DNA of 64,000 bases from Candidatus Kapaibacterium sp. (GCA_013414795.1 CP058732.1:62001-126000), one strand, 5' to 3'. Numbered from the stretch's first letter, positions 49,201 to 57,607 are shown. The notes: generated from the sequence alone by a model not told the origin. Program-made: numbers and translations.

Positions 49201-50997
49201 ATGAATGTCTTTATTATGAATTTGGTTAACGCCATTGCCAAAAAAATTGCATTAATCTCACTGCTTTCTGCTTTTTTAATCTGCAATTCCAATCTTCTTG
49301 TTGCCCAAGATTTGCTTGCCCATTGGAGTTTCGACGATGGCACCGCTCGTGATGTCACTGGCAACGGCTATGATGGAATTCTTGTCAACAACCCAACCGT
49401 TGTGCAAGGTGTTGTCGGAAACGCTTTGCATTTTCAAGGCAAAGGCTACTACATTCCAGCAAACGGAGATGTCAAACAAATTGGCTCGCACGTCCTTCTG
49501 CCACCAATTGACTTAACAAAATTATCCGAATTTAGTATAACTTTTTGGGTCTATGAGGAAGATTATTCCTCGAATTATGGTGATTATTATATATGGTTTG
49601 GACACTTCAACAGAGGATGGTTAGGGGTTGGAAACCATTATGTACAAGATTTCAACAAATTTTATTTAATCCTGCAATACACTGTAAATGGTAATGGGTT
49701 TAATAATATTTTCGAACATAGATTTGACTATTCTCTAAGGAATAAGTGGGTATGTTATGCAATGGTTTTTAAAAATGGTTATTTGTTTGCTTATGCAGAT
49801 GGGGTACTTCTCGGTAGTTTAAAAACTAACGTTGGTTACTCAATGGAACATTTTGCACTATTAAGGCACTGGTGGTACTACGATGGAGAGGAACGGACCT
49901 CTGCCCGATTCACTGGCGCTATCGACGAAGTGAAAATATTCCTCCGTGCTTTGTCCGATGAGGAAATCTCCCTAGAATGCCAATCTTGCGGTCCTATGTC
50001 CTTCGCTTACGATAAATTCTCTCCTACACCAAGCCTTCGCCTTATCAACAACGCCCGTTTGCTTGATTCTACTATTCGTCTTTCCTCCTCTTCTCCTAAC
50101 CAAGTCGGTGCTCTCTGGACTTCACACCTCGTTCCCGTCGCAAGGGGCTTCGAAACTTCTTTTAAGTTCCGCCTCTCTGATGGATTCAACCAAATGCAGT
50201 CTGAACAACATTTCCCCGGTGCCGATGGAATCGCTTTCGTCATTCAAAATCACTCTCCTTTCGCTATTGGTAATATCGGTGGTGGTATCGGCTTCGATGG
50301 TATTCCCAATTCCCTTGCTATTGAATTCGACACTTATTCTAACGACTCTTCTCAAATTGAGAACTTCGGCGACCCCAACGACAACCACATCGCTGTTCTT
50401 TGCAACGGAATAAATCCAAACTCCTCGAAACATTTCCCTCCTTATATTCGAGGCCAAACAACACAAATTCCCCCAATCAGAACAGACGGGACAATCTATT
50501 ACGTCAAAATAACTTACGACAACGTCAACCAAAGGTTAAGCATATGGTTGGACACAGTTGAAAATTACACAACTCCCAGATTGGTCGTCGAAGGGATAGA
50601 CATATCCTCGGAATTAAACCTTGACGGAGGCGAAGGAGCGTACATTGGATTTACTTCTGCAACGGGTAATGCATACGAAAATCACGACTTGCTCGCTTGG
50701 TCTTTCTGCACCAAGTCGTGGAAAATTTATTCTGATGTTGAAGATAATTTGAACAATAACAAAGAAACCATATTTGTTTCTAAGAATATTGTTGTGAACT
50801 CATCTCAATATCAGAAAGTTAAAATTGAGTTTTTTAACATTAAAGGAAGTTTAATTTTATATAAAGAAATAGATTTATTCCCTGGAAATAATGTTATTGA
50901 ATTAAGCAAATTTATGAAAGACATTAATCACGGTTTGTTTATAGTTTTAATAAAATCCAATGAAAAGGTTATTTTTGCAGATTTAATTTTACTTTGA
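49201..50997 (+). CDS. Secreted LamG plus L-type lectin-like protein, copy 2
   Basis: 598 residues with a longer signal region (to about residue 36) and the same domain order as copy 1. The start of LamG and the whole lectin-like domain are almost identical to copy 1, but the central LamG segment (nucleotides 49509-49862) and the C-terminal sorting tail (VKIEFFNIKGSLILYKEI ... NHGLFIVLIKSNEK) are strongly diverged and more AT-rich. A surface adhesin with altered specificity is the simplest reading. Same transcript as copy 1 and the methyltransferase gene 13 bp downstream. Confidence 0.85.
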   Translation: MNVFIMNLVNAIAKKIALISLLSAFLICNSNLLVAQDLLAHWSFDDGTARDVTGNGYDGILVNNPTVVQGVVGNALHFQGKGYYIPANGDVKQIGSHVLLPPIDLTKLSEFSITFWVYEEDYSSNYGDYYIWFGHFNRGWLGVGNHYVQDFNKFYLILQYTVNGNGFNNIFEHRFDYSLRNKWVCYAMVFKNGYLFAYADGVLLGSLKTNVGYSMEHFALLRHWWYYDGEERTSARFTGAIDEVKIFLRALSDEEISLECQSCGPMSFAYDKFSPTPSLRLINNARLLDSTIRLSSSSPNQVGALWTSHLVPVARGFETSFKFRLSDGFNQMQSEQHFPGADGIAFVIQNHSPFAIGNIGGGIGFDGIPNSLAIEFDTYSNDSSQIENFGDPNDNHIAVLCNGINPNSSKHFPPYIRGQTTQIPPIRTDGTIYYVKITYDNVNQRLSIWLDTVENYTTPRLVVEGIDISSELNLDGGEGAYIGFTSATGNAYENHDLLAWSFCTKSWKIYSDVEDNLNNNKETIFVSKNIVVNSSQYQKVKIEFFNIKGSLILYKEIDLFPGNNVIELSKFMKDINHGLFIVLIKSNEKVIFADLILL

Positions 50998-51010
50998 AAC
51001 AAGAATTTGT

Positions 51011-51877
51011 ATGTTAAGTCCAAAAATATTAAAGCCAGAACATTTTGAACAAGTAAACAAAGCACTTGTTGAATTTTATTCATCAAGACCACCCCAGTAT
51101 GGAATATTGGAAAGACCTCAAGAGGTATACGAGAACTACGCTAGATTTATAGCAAAAATCATCAAAAATAAAAATGCAAAAATCTTAGATTTAGGTTCAG
51201 GTTCATGGAGAATACCAGTAGAAATAGCAAAATTTGGATTTGATCAAGTTATTGGTTTAGATTTTTTTTCTGAAGAGGAGTTTGAAGAATTTCAAAAACA
51301 AATCAATGTCAAAAACGCTAAATTGGTTCGTTACGAAGAAAGCAACACTATACCATTTCCGAGTAATTCATTTGATGCGGTAAGTTCTCTTTGTGTTTTG
51401 GAACATATTGTTTATGTCGAAAATTTTTTAGAAGATATTGATAGAGTGGTAAAACCTGGTGGATATGTTATTATTCTCTGCCCAAATTGGTCTGGAATAA
51501 ACCATTTTATCACTGCTATATTCCATATTTTATTTAAAAAAGACCGCTTCTGGCAGTTAAATAATCTTTTGGATTGCATTGCAGGAATCTTTCGGTCTAT
51601 ATTTTGGTATTTTAAAAACTTATTTTCAAGAAAACCAAAATTTATACGAATTTTTCCAAGAATGAAAGAAGGTAATGTAGACTTTGAAAGAAGTGATGAC
51701 GACGCTGTTCACCTTTGTCAACCCCTATCAATCAAAAAATTTTTTAAACAGAAAGGCTACAAAGTTGTTGTTTACAACCGAGGCCACGGTACTACAAAAT
51801 ACACTTATGTATTTAATTGGATTTTCCCTTCTTTGGCAAGTACAAATGTACTGGTGTTTCAGAAGAAAAGAAGTTAA
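51011..51877 (+). CDS. Class I SAM-dependent methyltransferase
   Basis: 288 residues. Methyltransferase_11-type core: motif I ILDLGSGSWRIPVEIA (about 57-72), acidic loop VIGLDFF, IPFPSNSFDAVSSLCVLEHI (about 116-135) and VVKPGGYVIILCPN (about 150-163). The C-terminal region is basic and aromatic. The substrate is unknown; third position in the lectin operon suggests modification of a surface glycan or the lectins' ligand, which is only inference. It ends 4 bp before the left attachment repeat of the mobile element and is not part of that element. Its AT content is higher than that of the housekeeping genes. Confidence 0.88.
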   Translation: MLSPKILKPEHFEQVNKALVEFYSSRPPQYGILERPQEVYENYARFIAKIIKNKNAKILDLGSGSWRIPVEIAKFGFDQVIGLDFFSEEEFEEFQKQINVKNAKLVRYEESNTIPFPSNSFDAVSSLCVLEHIVYVENFLEDIDRVVKPGGYVIILCPNWSGINHFITAIFHILFKKDRFWQLNNLLDCIAGIFRSIFWYFKNLFSRKPKFIRIFPRMKEGNVDFERSDDDAVHLCQPLSIKKFFKQKGYKVVVYNRGHGTTKYTYVFNWIFPSLASTNVLVFQKKRS

Positions 51878-51880
51878 CTC

Positions 51881-51896
51881 CGTGCTCCTTGGGGGA
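51881..51896. repeat. attL: 16-bp copy of the tRNA-Lys 3' end
   Basis: CGTGCTCCTTGGGGGA is identical to 60098-60113. The bases beyond it (GTCTCATCCCC) differ from the tRNA T-arm, so only the tRNA end is duplicated, as expected after integration by a tyrosine integrase. Confidence 0.88.
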
Positions 51897-51907
51897 GTCT
51901 CATCCCC
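51892..51907 (+). terminator. Hairpin at attL, possible terminator of the lectin-methyltransferase operon
   Basis: GGGGA (51892-51896) pairs with TCCCC (51903-51907) around GTCTCA and is followed by TTGATTTTATTAT. It lies 14 bp after the methyltransferase stop. The stem is short, so activity is uncertain. Confidence 0.4.
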
Positions 51908-52084
51908 TTGATTTTATTATACTTAACTTTACTTAAATTTACTTTTGATGAGGCTTTTAAAAATTCAAAAAGTAAAATAAAGTTTATCGAAATCCATCGA
52001 AAACAACTAAAAGTGTTAGGTATGTGTAAGTTTTGCAATGGATTGTTTTGGGTTTCAGAATGCTGATTAATTGTTGTTATAAGC

Positions 52085-52363
52085 TTATTTTCCAATCAAA
52101 ATGTTTTCGTAAATAATTTCAGCATTTTCGATTATCCACTCATAAAAATCTAATTCAAGAAAATCAGTATTATCATAATACTCATTCCATTGACTGCAAG
52201 AGATGTTATAACCGCCTTTGATTTTGTTGAAAGTCCAGTTAACCTGGATATTTTCGTTATCGTCAATATCGATGTTGATATATCCAAGCCCGCCCTCTAA
52301 ATGAGGAATTATCTCTTTTGCCTTTTCAATCAATTCAGATTTGAATTCAAAAACAGTTTTCAT
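52085..52363 (-). CDS. Unknown 92-residue acidic island protein
   Basis: No family recognised. A hydrophilic, Glu/Asp/Tyr-rich protein: an N-terminal helix (FEFKSELIEKAKEIIPHL), beta-strand-like GYINIDIDDNENIQVNWTF, then an aromatic C-terminal part (WNEYYDNTDFLELDFYEWII). No signal peptide. A strong AGGGGG ribosome-binding site precedes the ATG. It lies 12 bp downstream of the 105-residue gene on the same strand, so the left-end minus-strand genes are probably one transcript. The acidic surface would suit a DNA-mimic or inhibitor, but nothing demonstrates that. Confidence 0.7.
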   Translation of the reverse strand: MKTVFEFKSELIEKAKEIIPHLEGGLGYINIDIDDNENIQVNWTFNKIKGGYNISCSQWNEYYDNTDFLELDFYEWIIENAEIIYENILIGK

Positions 52364-52375
52364 ATTACCCCCTTT

Positions 52376-52693
52376 TTAAACATTCACATATTTACCATTT
52401 ATGGCAGTAAAAACCATTAATTTGTTACCGATTTTCATAATGCTGATTTCGATTTGACTGGATTGCTCTATTTCAAACATCGATAATTGTAAAAAGAAAC
52501 GAAAAGCAAATTCAGAGTATTTATCAAAAATCAGTTGAAAGGTTTTATCAGCATTAGTGTTAAAAACATTCACTTCTTTGATGTGCATTACTATTCCAGT
52601 TAAAACCCCTTTGAGGTTTTTCGTTTCAAAGGAATTACCCTCGAAAACCCCCTTATCTTCATTAACCCTTACCTTGTGAATTGTGTTTATCAT
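52376..52693 (-). CDS. Unknown 105-residue island protein
   Basis: No family recognised. Mostly beta strands (VFEGNSFETKNLKGVLTGIVMHIKEVNVF, SQIEISIMKIGNKLMVFTAING), without signal peptide or membrane helix. GAGG precedes the ATG at 52693. Its start overlaps the stop of the gene upstream by 4 bp (52690-52693), a sign of translational coupling. A small beta-barrel with nucleic-acid binding is possible but not shown by any motif. Confidence 0.7.
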   Translation of the reverse strand: MINTIHKVRVNEDKGVFEGNSFETKNLKGVLTGIVMHIKEVNVFNTNADKTFQLIFDKYSEFAFRFFLQLSMFEIEQSSQIEISIMKIGNKLMVFTAINGKYVNV

Positions 52694-53073
52694 TTATCCT
52701 CAAAATTTACCCCTTTAAATGGCTTATAAGCCCCTTGAAACTCAAAAAAGGTATTAGACATCACCTTTTCTGAAAAAGACGCCTTACGGGGCTTTTTGGG
52801 TTTTTTGGGTTGTTTTGGACGTTCACCGGTTACCGGTTTACAGTCAAATGGATTACCACCACAAAAACGACAGGGGCGTCGATTGAGTTCTTTCGCCTCT
52901 TCAAGGGTTACCTCATAAATATCAGTTGAGCAGTTCTTTAATCCCTTGCAATTAGGCGTGGAGTGATAAGCGTAACTCATTGGACCCTTGCAAATCCAAA
53001 CGCATTTTTGGTTTTGGCTGAATATTACCGCCGGTGTAATCAGCAAAAGAATTATCGTAAGCCTTCTAATCAC
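52690..53073 (-). CDS. Small exported protein with Cys/His metal-binding domain
   Basis: About 127 residues from a GTG at 53073; the frame is open to 53352, but the upstream part lies in AT-rich sequence and antisense to the next gene, so a short start is preferred (TTG codons slightly upstream are alternatives). A signal peptide (IRRLTIILLLITPAVIFS) precedes C-x3-C-x8-H-x4-C-x-GL-x2-C and a final P-C-x2-C. This YHxxxxCxGLxxC...EAxxxxRxPCxxC pattern is seen in small Bacteroidota proteins and after nuclease domains in other bacteria, probably binding zinc. The tail is Lys/Pro-rich. Envelope or extracellular role inferred. Confidence 0.7.
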   Translation of the reverse strand: MIRRLTIILLLITPAVIFSQNQKCVWICKGPMSYAYHSTPNCKGLKNCSTDIYEVTLEEAKELNRRPCRFCGGNPFDCKPVTGERPKQPKKPKKPRKASFSEKVMSNTFFEFQGAYKPFKGVNFEDK

Positions 53074-53156
53074 CAAAACCAAATCTTTATTAACCACAAA
53101 AACGAAAATAATAAAAAAAAATAAAATATAATACAATAAAATAAAATAAAATTTCG

Positions 53157-53164
53157 TATATTTG
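53157..53164 (+). promoter_or_regulatory. Candidate promoter box of the integrase transcript
   Basis: TATATTTG fits TAnnTTTG and lies 38 bp before the ATG at 53203, which has AGAGGGG as ribosome-binding site. It follows a run of AAAAT repeats (about 53100-53155), an easily melted stretch. No TTTG at -33 was seen. Confidence 0.45.
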
Positions 53165-53202
53165 AACGTGTAATAATAGTGTAATTCAAAAAGAGGGGTA
53201 AA

Positions 53203-53709
53203 ATGCCAAAAATCTTTTTCAACAAAACTCTTGAAGGTTATCCTGGATATTACAACACAAATATCAGTGTTGCAATTAAAGGGGCTTGGAATGTTATCGA
53301 GGCTTGTGAACCGGTTTTTGCTGACATTTACACTCATACGCTCGATAATCATATTTCAGTATATGTTGTTGAAACTGATGAAGACACCCCCGTTTACGGC
53401 GTCCTTATCCTTGACGACGGCTCTTATCCAGTGGATTTAACCGGCTCTCAAATCTTCTCTTTTTCAGTAAATCCAATCCCAAAAGCGTTTGATTTGAACC
53501 CGTCCATCAGTATTTACCGGTCTAATGCTGTTGTTGAAATCAGAAAAAACGGGCAAATCATTGGATTTTATGTCTTATCTGATGATGGTTTATCTTTTTA
53601 TGATGTTGATGATGTTATGGCTTTTGTTTTTGATGATGAAAACGCCCATCGAATTGCTGAACTCAAAGGATGGATTAATCAATTCAAAAAGGTGAGTTAT
53701 GACAATTAA
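53203..53709 (+). CDS. Unknown 168-residue island protein upstream of integrase
   Basis: No family recognised. A beta-rich first half (NISVAIKGAWNVIEACEPVFADIY, YGVLILDDGSYPVDL) and a second half with VVEIRKNGQIIGFYVLSDDGLSFYDVDDVMAFVFDDEN, ending in a basic helix. No signal peptide. It overlaps the integrase gene by 11 bp, so the two are translationally coupled; a role in controlling or assisting integration is conceivable but unproven. Confidence 0.7.
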   Translation: MPKIFFNKTLEGYPGYYNTNISVAIKGAWNVIEACEPVFADIYTHTLDNHISVYVVETDEDTPVYGVLILDDGSYPVDLTGSQIFSFSVNPIPKAFDLNPSISIYRSNAVVEIRKNGQIIGFYVLSDDGLSFYDVDDVMAFVFDDENAHRIAELKGWINQFKKVSYDN

Positions 53710-54928
53710 CTTTTATCTGAATAATGCCATCAGAAACGGCGAAAAGCCAATTTTTTGTTATATACGAGGTATAAAACCCAAAAAAACCCTGGTCCTTCAT
53801 ACTGGTGAATACATCAATCCAAAACACTGGGATTCAGCAAAACAACAAGCAAAAAGAAGTTACCCCTTTTCCACTGAATTAAATCAGTTTTTGCTGAATT
53901 TCAAAGAAAAGGTTAAAAATGCATATCGTAAGGCTTTTGTTGACTTCGAAAATCCTTCATATGAAGATATAGTTAAAACCATCAAAGAGGCTTTCGTAAA
54001 ATACTCAAAAAAAGCAAAAGGGTTCTTTGATATATATGATGAGTTTCTACAAATCCGAGTGGATTATTCAGCCTCTATGATTAAAAAATTCAAAATCATA
54101 AGAAAATATTTGAATGATTTCGACCCTGAATTGAGTTTTAACGACATTAACGCCTCTTTTTACGACCGCTTTTTGGCTTACCTCTTTTCAAAAGGTTTAA
54201 GTGATAATACAGCATATAAATACATTAAAATCTTAAAGACCTTTTTAAACTGGGCGGTTTCAAGAGGATATACTGATAATACAGCATATAAAAGTTTCAA
54301 GGCAAAAGTCCAAAAGGCTGATATCATTACCCTTTCAGAAGATGAATTGATGAGGCTTTACACCTTGAAACTCGATAATAAACGATTGGAACGTATAAGA
54401 GATGTTTTTTGTTTTGGGTGCTTCACCGGGCAAAGGTTTTCAGATATTGTCAATCTGAAAAAGAACGACATCAAGGATAACACCTGGTATTTACGAGTCG
54501 TCAAAACAAAAGAGTTAAATTTAATTCCTTTAAATGATTTTGCCCTTTCAATCCTTGAAAAATATAAAGATTTACCCGGGCTTAAAGCGTTACCATCCAT
54601 CTCAAATCAGAAAATGAACGCTTATCTGAAAGAATTATGTCAACTGGCAGGCATTGACGAAATGGTTACCCTTACCCGTTATCAAGGCTCGAAAAAGATT
54701 GAGATTTCACAACCCAAATACAATTTGGTCTCTTCTCATACAGCCCGCAGGACTTTTGTAACCCTTTCGTTACAAAAAGGTATGAGACCTGAGGTGGTAA
54801 TGCAAATCACTGGACATAAAGATTTGAAGAGTTTCAGTCGTTACATTGAGATTACAACCCGGGTTAAGGCTCAGGAAATGAGAAAAATATGGAAAATTCC
54901 ATTTGCTGAAACTGTTTTAAAGAATTAA
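53699..54928 (+). CDS. int: Tyrosine-type site-specific integrase
   Basis: 409 residues in the Bacteroidetes integrase layout: arm-binding domain (about 1-90, beginning MTINFYLNNAIRNGEKPIFCYIRG), SAM-like core-binding domain (about 105-195) and catalytic domain (about 205-400). Catalytic residues visible are Arg in CFTGQRFSDIVNL, the H-x-x-R in SSHTARRTF, His in ITGHKD and Tyr in FSRYIEIT. It recombines the element with the tRNA-Lys 3' end. Located about 1.8 kb from attL. AGGTGA ribosome-binding site. Confidence 0.95.
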   Translation: MTINFYLNNAIRNGEKPIFCYIRGIKPKKTLVLHTGEYINPKHWDSAKQQAKRSYPFSTELNQFLLNFKEKVKNAYRKAFVDFENPSYEDIVKTIKEAFVKYSKKAKGFFDIYDEFLQIRVDYSASMIKKFKIIRKYLNDFDPELSFNDINASFYDRFLAYLFSKGLSDNTAYKYIKILKTFLNWAVSRGYTDNTAYKSFKAKVQKADIITLSEDELMRLYTLKLDNKRLERIRDVFCFGCFTGQRFSDIVNLKKNDIKDNTWYLRVVKTKELNLIPLNDFALSILEKYKDLPGLKALPSISNQKMNAYLKELCQLAGIDEMVTLTRYQGSKKIEISQPKYNLVSSHTARRTFVTLSLQKGMRPEVVMQITGHKDLKSFSRYIEITTRVKAQEMRKIWKIPFAETVLKN

Positions 54929-54952
54929 GAATTTCATTATTTAAGGTTATAT

Positions 54953-55801
54953 ATGCTTAACCAGGAAAAACTGAAATCTTATATTCAAAGCACCATCGGT
55001 TTTTCAATGAGATTTTTAGACCCTCAAAAATTCGATTTTTCATTATTCGAGGTGAAAATTACACCCTCTGAACCCTTTGATATTAGATATGAGTTCGAAA
55101 TAAAAACTTACTCTATTTTTCATATTCAGGGGTGTATTTTACGATTTTATTATTCAGAACCGAAAAAAGATGAGGAAATCGAGGTTTACTCTAATAACAT
55201 TGAAATCAGTAAAGAAAAGGCGTTGGAATTCTATTTTGAGGCTTTGAAACTCTTTACAATTCCAAAATGTTTTAATGCTAACATATTGATTGAATTGCTG
55301 AAAATTAAATTTTTAGTGGATATTATTGATTGGCTTGACTTCAAACAATTTACTCAAATATTTTATTACCACGCTTGTGTTTTATTAGGATGGATAATCG
55401 ATGACAAGGCTTTCAGTGTTGATGAAAAAAGTTTTGCACTCAATGTTTGTCAGCCACTAATGACGAAATTGTTACCATATTTATACGATAACGACCCGTC
55501 TTTTGACTTTTCTTTAAGAAAACTCAAAGAAAAAGGACTTAAAAATATCACAAGAGCAGTCTATATGTTAGCAAAAAATCGTTGCAAAAACGACATCAAA
55601 GAGACTTACACCACCACCAGGAATTTTCTTAATTTATACTTACCCCTTATGGGATTTGAGAATTTCGACCCTCAAACCATCGATAATTATCTTTCAAAAA
55701 TCAACAGTGAATTAGAAGATGGTAAAATCAAAAACGAAAACACGGTTAATCAAATAAAAAGGGCGATCCGACCACATTTTTCAAAATTCATAAAGCCATA
55801 A
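54953..55801 (+). CDS. Unknown 282-residue island protein
   Basis: No family recognised. The N-terminal 110 residues are beta-rich (FEVKITPSEPFDIRYEFEIKTYSIFHIQG), the middle is helical and aromatic (FLVDIIDWLDFKQFTQIFYYHACVLLGWII), and the last 80 residues (TTTRNFLNLYLPLMGFENFDPQTIDNYLSKI ... NQIKRAIRPHFSKFIK) are basic and helical and could bind DNA. It follows the integrase gene by 24 bp with AAGG upstream of ATG. Cytoplasmic. Confidence 0.75.
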   Translation: MLNQEKLKSYIQSTIGFSMRFLDPQKFDFSLFEVKITPSEPFDIRYEFEIKTYSIFHIQGCILRFYYSEPKKDEEIEVYSNNIEISKEKALEFYFEALKLFTIPKCFNANILIELLKIKFLVDIIDWLDFKQFTQIFYYHACVLLGWIIDDKAFSVDEKSFALNVCQPLMTKLLPYLYDNDPSFDFSLRKLKEKGLKNITRAVYMLAKNRCKNDIKETYTTTRNFLNLYLPLMGFENFDPQTIDNYLSKINSELEDGKIKNENTVNQIKRAIRPHFSKFIKP

Positions 55802-55931
55802 AATTTATCCTTAAAACGTCAAATTTTGTCAAGTCCATCCTCTGAACCCCGCTTCTATTCAGCATTTTTAAAAAAACCATAAAATGTTTTGTTTATCAAT
55901 ATAATTCAAAAAAAAGTGATTGATTTTTGAA

Positions 55932-55967
55932 ATGACACTAAGTTTTAAAAATTAAAAGGTGTGTCAT
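55932..55967. promoter_or_regulatory. Inverted repeat over the start of the excisionase-like gene
   Basis: ATGACAC (55932-55938) and GTGTCAT (55961-55967) form a 7-bp inverted repeat whose right arm overlaps the ATG at 55966. This position suits autoregulation by the HTH protein. The 22-nt gap is AT-rich. Confidence 0.4.
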
Positions 55968-56175
55968 GTCAACGAATGGAATTTTGACTAGAAAAGACCT
56001 TGCGAAAGTTTTGAACATTTCGCTTGCGACACTTCACAATTGGATTCGAAGGGGTTACCTCAAACCTCATCGATTAGGTGGGCGCGTCTACTTTCTACAA
56101 GATGAAGTTTTGGAAATCATTAAAAGTAATGTTTTTGAGGGGGATAACGATGACAGGAATCCCAAAAACCGCTGA
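55966..56175 (+). CDS. Excisionase-like winged HTH protein
   Basis: 69 residues of the MerR-like/HTH_17 excisionase type: LTRKDLAKVLNISLATLHNWIRRGYLKPHRLGGRVYFLQDEVLEII, helix-turn-helix plus beta wing, DNA-binding through the NISLATLHNWIRRG helices. Such proteins bend DNA at attachment sites for excision or act as regulators. AGGTG ribosome-binding site. The next gene starts 26 bp before its stop, so the two are coupled. Confidence 0.88.
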   Translation: MSTNGILTRKDLAKVLNISLATLHNWIRRGYLKPHRLGGRVYFLQDEVLEIIKSNVFEGDNDDRNPKNR

Positions 56176-57586
56176 GGCGTTCTTGGAAAGCGTCTATTTT
56201 CCAACGACTTCGCCGTCCTTCGAACTCGATGAAGTTGGTGTAGCAAAACGGTTTGCGTATCTTCTTTCAGAAAAAGTCAAGTTCGATTTCGACAGGGGTT
56301 TTTGGTGTATATTCGATGAAATATCAAATTGTTGGAACGTTGACAAAACTAATCAGGTTATGTTATTACTCGACCACGTAATCGAAGATATCAAAAATGA
56401 TGTTGCTCTTAAGGAGAAATACACCACCAGAGAAATTAATTCTTTCATCAAGAGATGTAACTCGTATAATTACCGCGCGGCGGTTTTGAACCTTTCAAAA
56501 TCATTACCATCCATTAAAACGGTTTTAAGTGACTGGGATTCTTTTCCTGGTGCTGTTGTTTTTCGAAATGGCATTCTAAAACTTCCTCTGTCAGTTGATG
56601 GTACTTTAGATTTCAAACTAAAAACCTCGAAGGATTTAGTCTTGAATTCACTAAACGCTGATTACGACGCTAAAGCAAAATGTCCACGATGGATTGAAAC
56701 CCTAAACTCTTATTTCGATGGAAATCAAGAACTTATACGATTTGTTCAGCAACTTTTGGGCGTCACTCTGACTGGCGTCCATTTTGAAGAATCCTTCGTT
56801 TTTTTGCATGGTAACGGTGCCAATGGCAAAAGCACTTTCATAAATGTTTTGCAGCAAATTTTTGGATCTTATTCTCTCTCAGTTTCAATCGAGGAATTCT
56901 TATCCAGTTACGATAATCGACCCCGCCTGGGGCTCGCACAAGCAGTCGGCAAACGCCTGGTTGTCTCAAACGAAATACCAAGCGGTCGTTCATTAGATGA
57001 GAGTTTGATGAAGCATATAACTGGGGGTGAGCAAATAACAGTACGCCATCTATTTAAGCCACCCTTTTCCTATAAACCGACTTTTAAAATTTGGCTGATC
57101 GGAAATGAAAAGCCAATAATTCGATCGTTTAATGCAGGTATTTGGAGAAGAGTTATTCTTATCCCATTCGAAACTCAAATCCCACCCGAAAAAAGAGAAC
57201 CACAATTTCGGGTTGTTGATAATCTTTTAAAAGAGGCTTCAGGCATTGTGAATTGGATTATCGAGGGATATTTCGATTTCATTGGCAACGGTTTTCAATT
57301 CAAAACTCCCAAAATTGTCAGCCAGGCTGTCGAAAGTTACCGCTGTGAATCTGATTTTTTAAGTGATTTTTGCCAGGTTCACATAAAAAGTAAACCAGGT
57401 TCCAATGTATTTGGTAAGGACCTTTACGAAAAATTCAAAATATTTTGCTTAAACAACAACGAGCCGGTCATAAGTATCAGGAAATTTTTCAAGGCGCTTT
57501 CAGATCGAGGTTATAAAGCCACAACTGACCGGCAACGCTTCAAAATCTTTCAGGATATCGAATTACAAGAAAATGTTAGCGATTAA
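56150..57586 (+). CDS. P4/D5-type replication helicase (SF3, phage/plasmid primase family)
   Basis: 478 residues from the ATG at 56150, preceded by GAGGGGG; an upstream frame begins inside the HTH gene and is less likely. A D5_N-type region (about 25-200) precedes the SF3 helicase domain: Walker A HGNGANGKST (about 220-229), VVSNEIPSGRSLDESLMKHITGGEQITVR, sensor-type WLIGNEKPI and the arginine-containing WRRVILIPF. A short winged C-terminal domain ends it (FKALSDRGYKATTDRQRF). As in P4 alpha and SaPI Rep, the hexamer would melt and unwind the element's own origin. The archaeo-eukaryotic primase domain of P4 alpha is missing; a separate TOPRIM gene lies downstream. Confidence 0.93.
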   Translation: MTGIPKTAEAFLESVYFPTTSPSFELDEVGVAKRFAYLLSEKVKFDFDRGFWCIFDEISNCWNVDKTNQVMLLLDHVIEDIKNDVALKEKYTTREINSFIKRCNSYNYRAAVLNLSKSLPSIKTVLSDWDSFPGAVVFRNGILKLPLSVDGTLDFKLKTSKDLVLNSLNADYDAKAKCPRWIETLNSYFDGNQELIRFVQQLLGVTLTGVHFEESFVFLHGNGANGKSTFINVLQQIFGSYSLSVSIEEFLSSYDNRPRLGLAQAVGKRLVVSNEIPSGRSLDESLMKHITGGEQITVRHLFKPPFSYKPTFKIWLIGNEKPIIRSFNAGIWRRVILIPFETQIPPEKREPQFRVVDNLLKEASGIVNWIIEGYFDFIGNGFQFKTPKIVSQAVESYRCESDFLSDFCQVHIKSKPGSNVFGKDLYEKFKIFCLNNNEPVISIRKFFKALSDRGYKATTDRQRFKIFQDIELQENVSD

Positions 57587-57607
57587 TCCCAAATTTCAGC
57601 CGAAAAT

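Noticed and set aside
51011-51877. Methyltransferase as cargo of the mobile element
   Set aside because: It ends before the left direct repeat and is co-linear with the lectin genes, so it lies outside the element.
51874-52095. 73-residue minus-strand frame across attL
   Set aside because: It runs through the attachment repeat and noncoding AT-rich DNA, overlaps the end of the 92-residue gene, and has no ribosome-binding site.
53074-53352. N-terminal extension of the Cys/His exported protein to 220 residues
   Set aside because: The extra part is antisense to the start of another gene and lies in an A/T tract giving a Tyr/Phe/Ile-rich peptide; a start just before the signal peptide is more credible.
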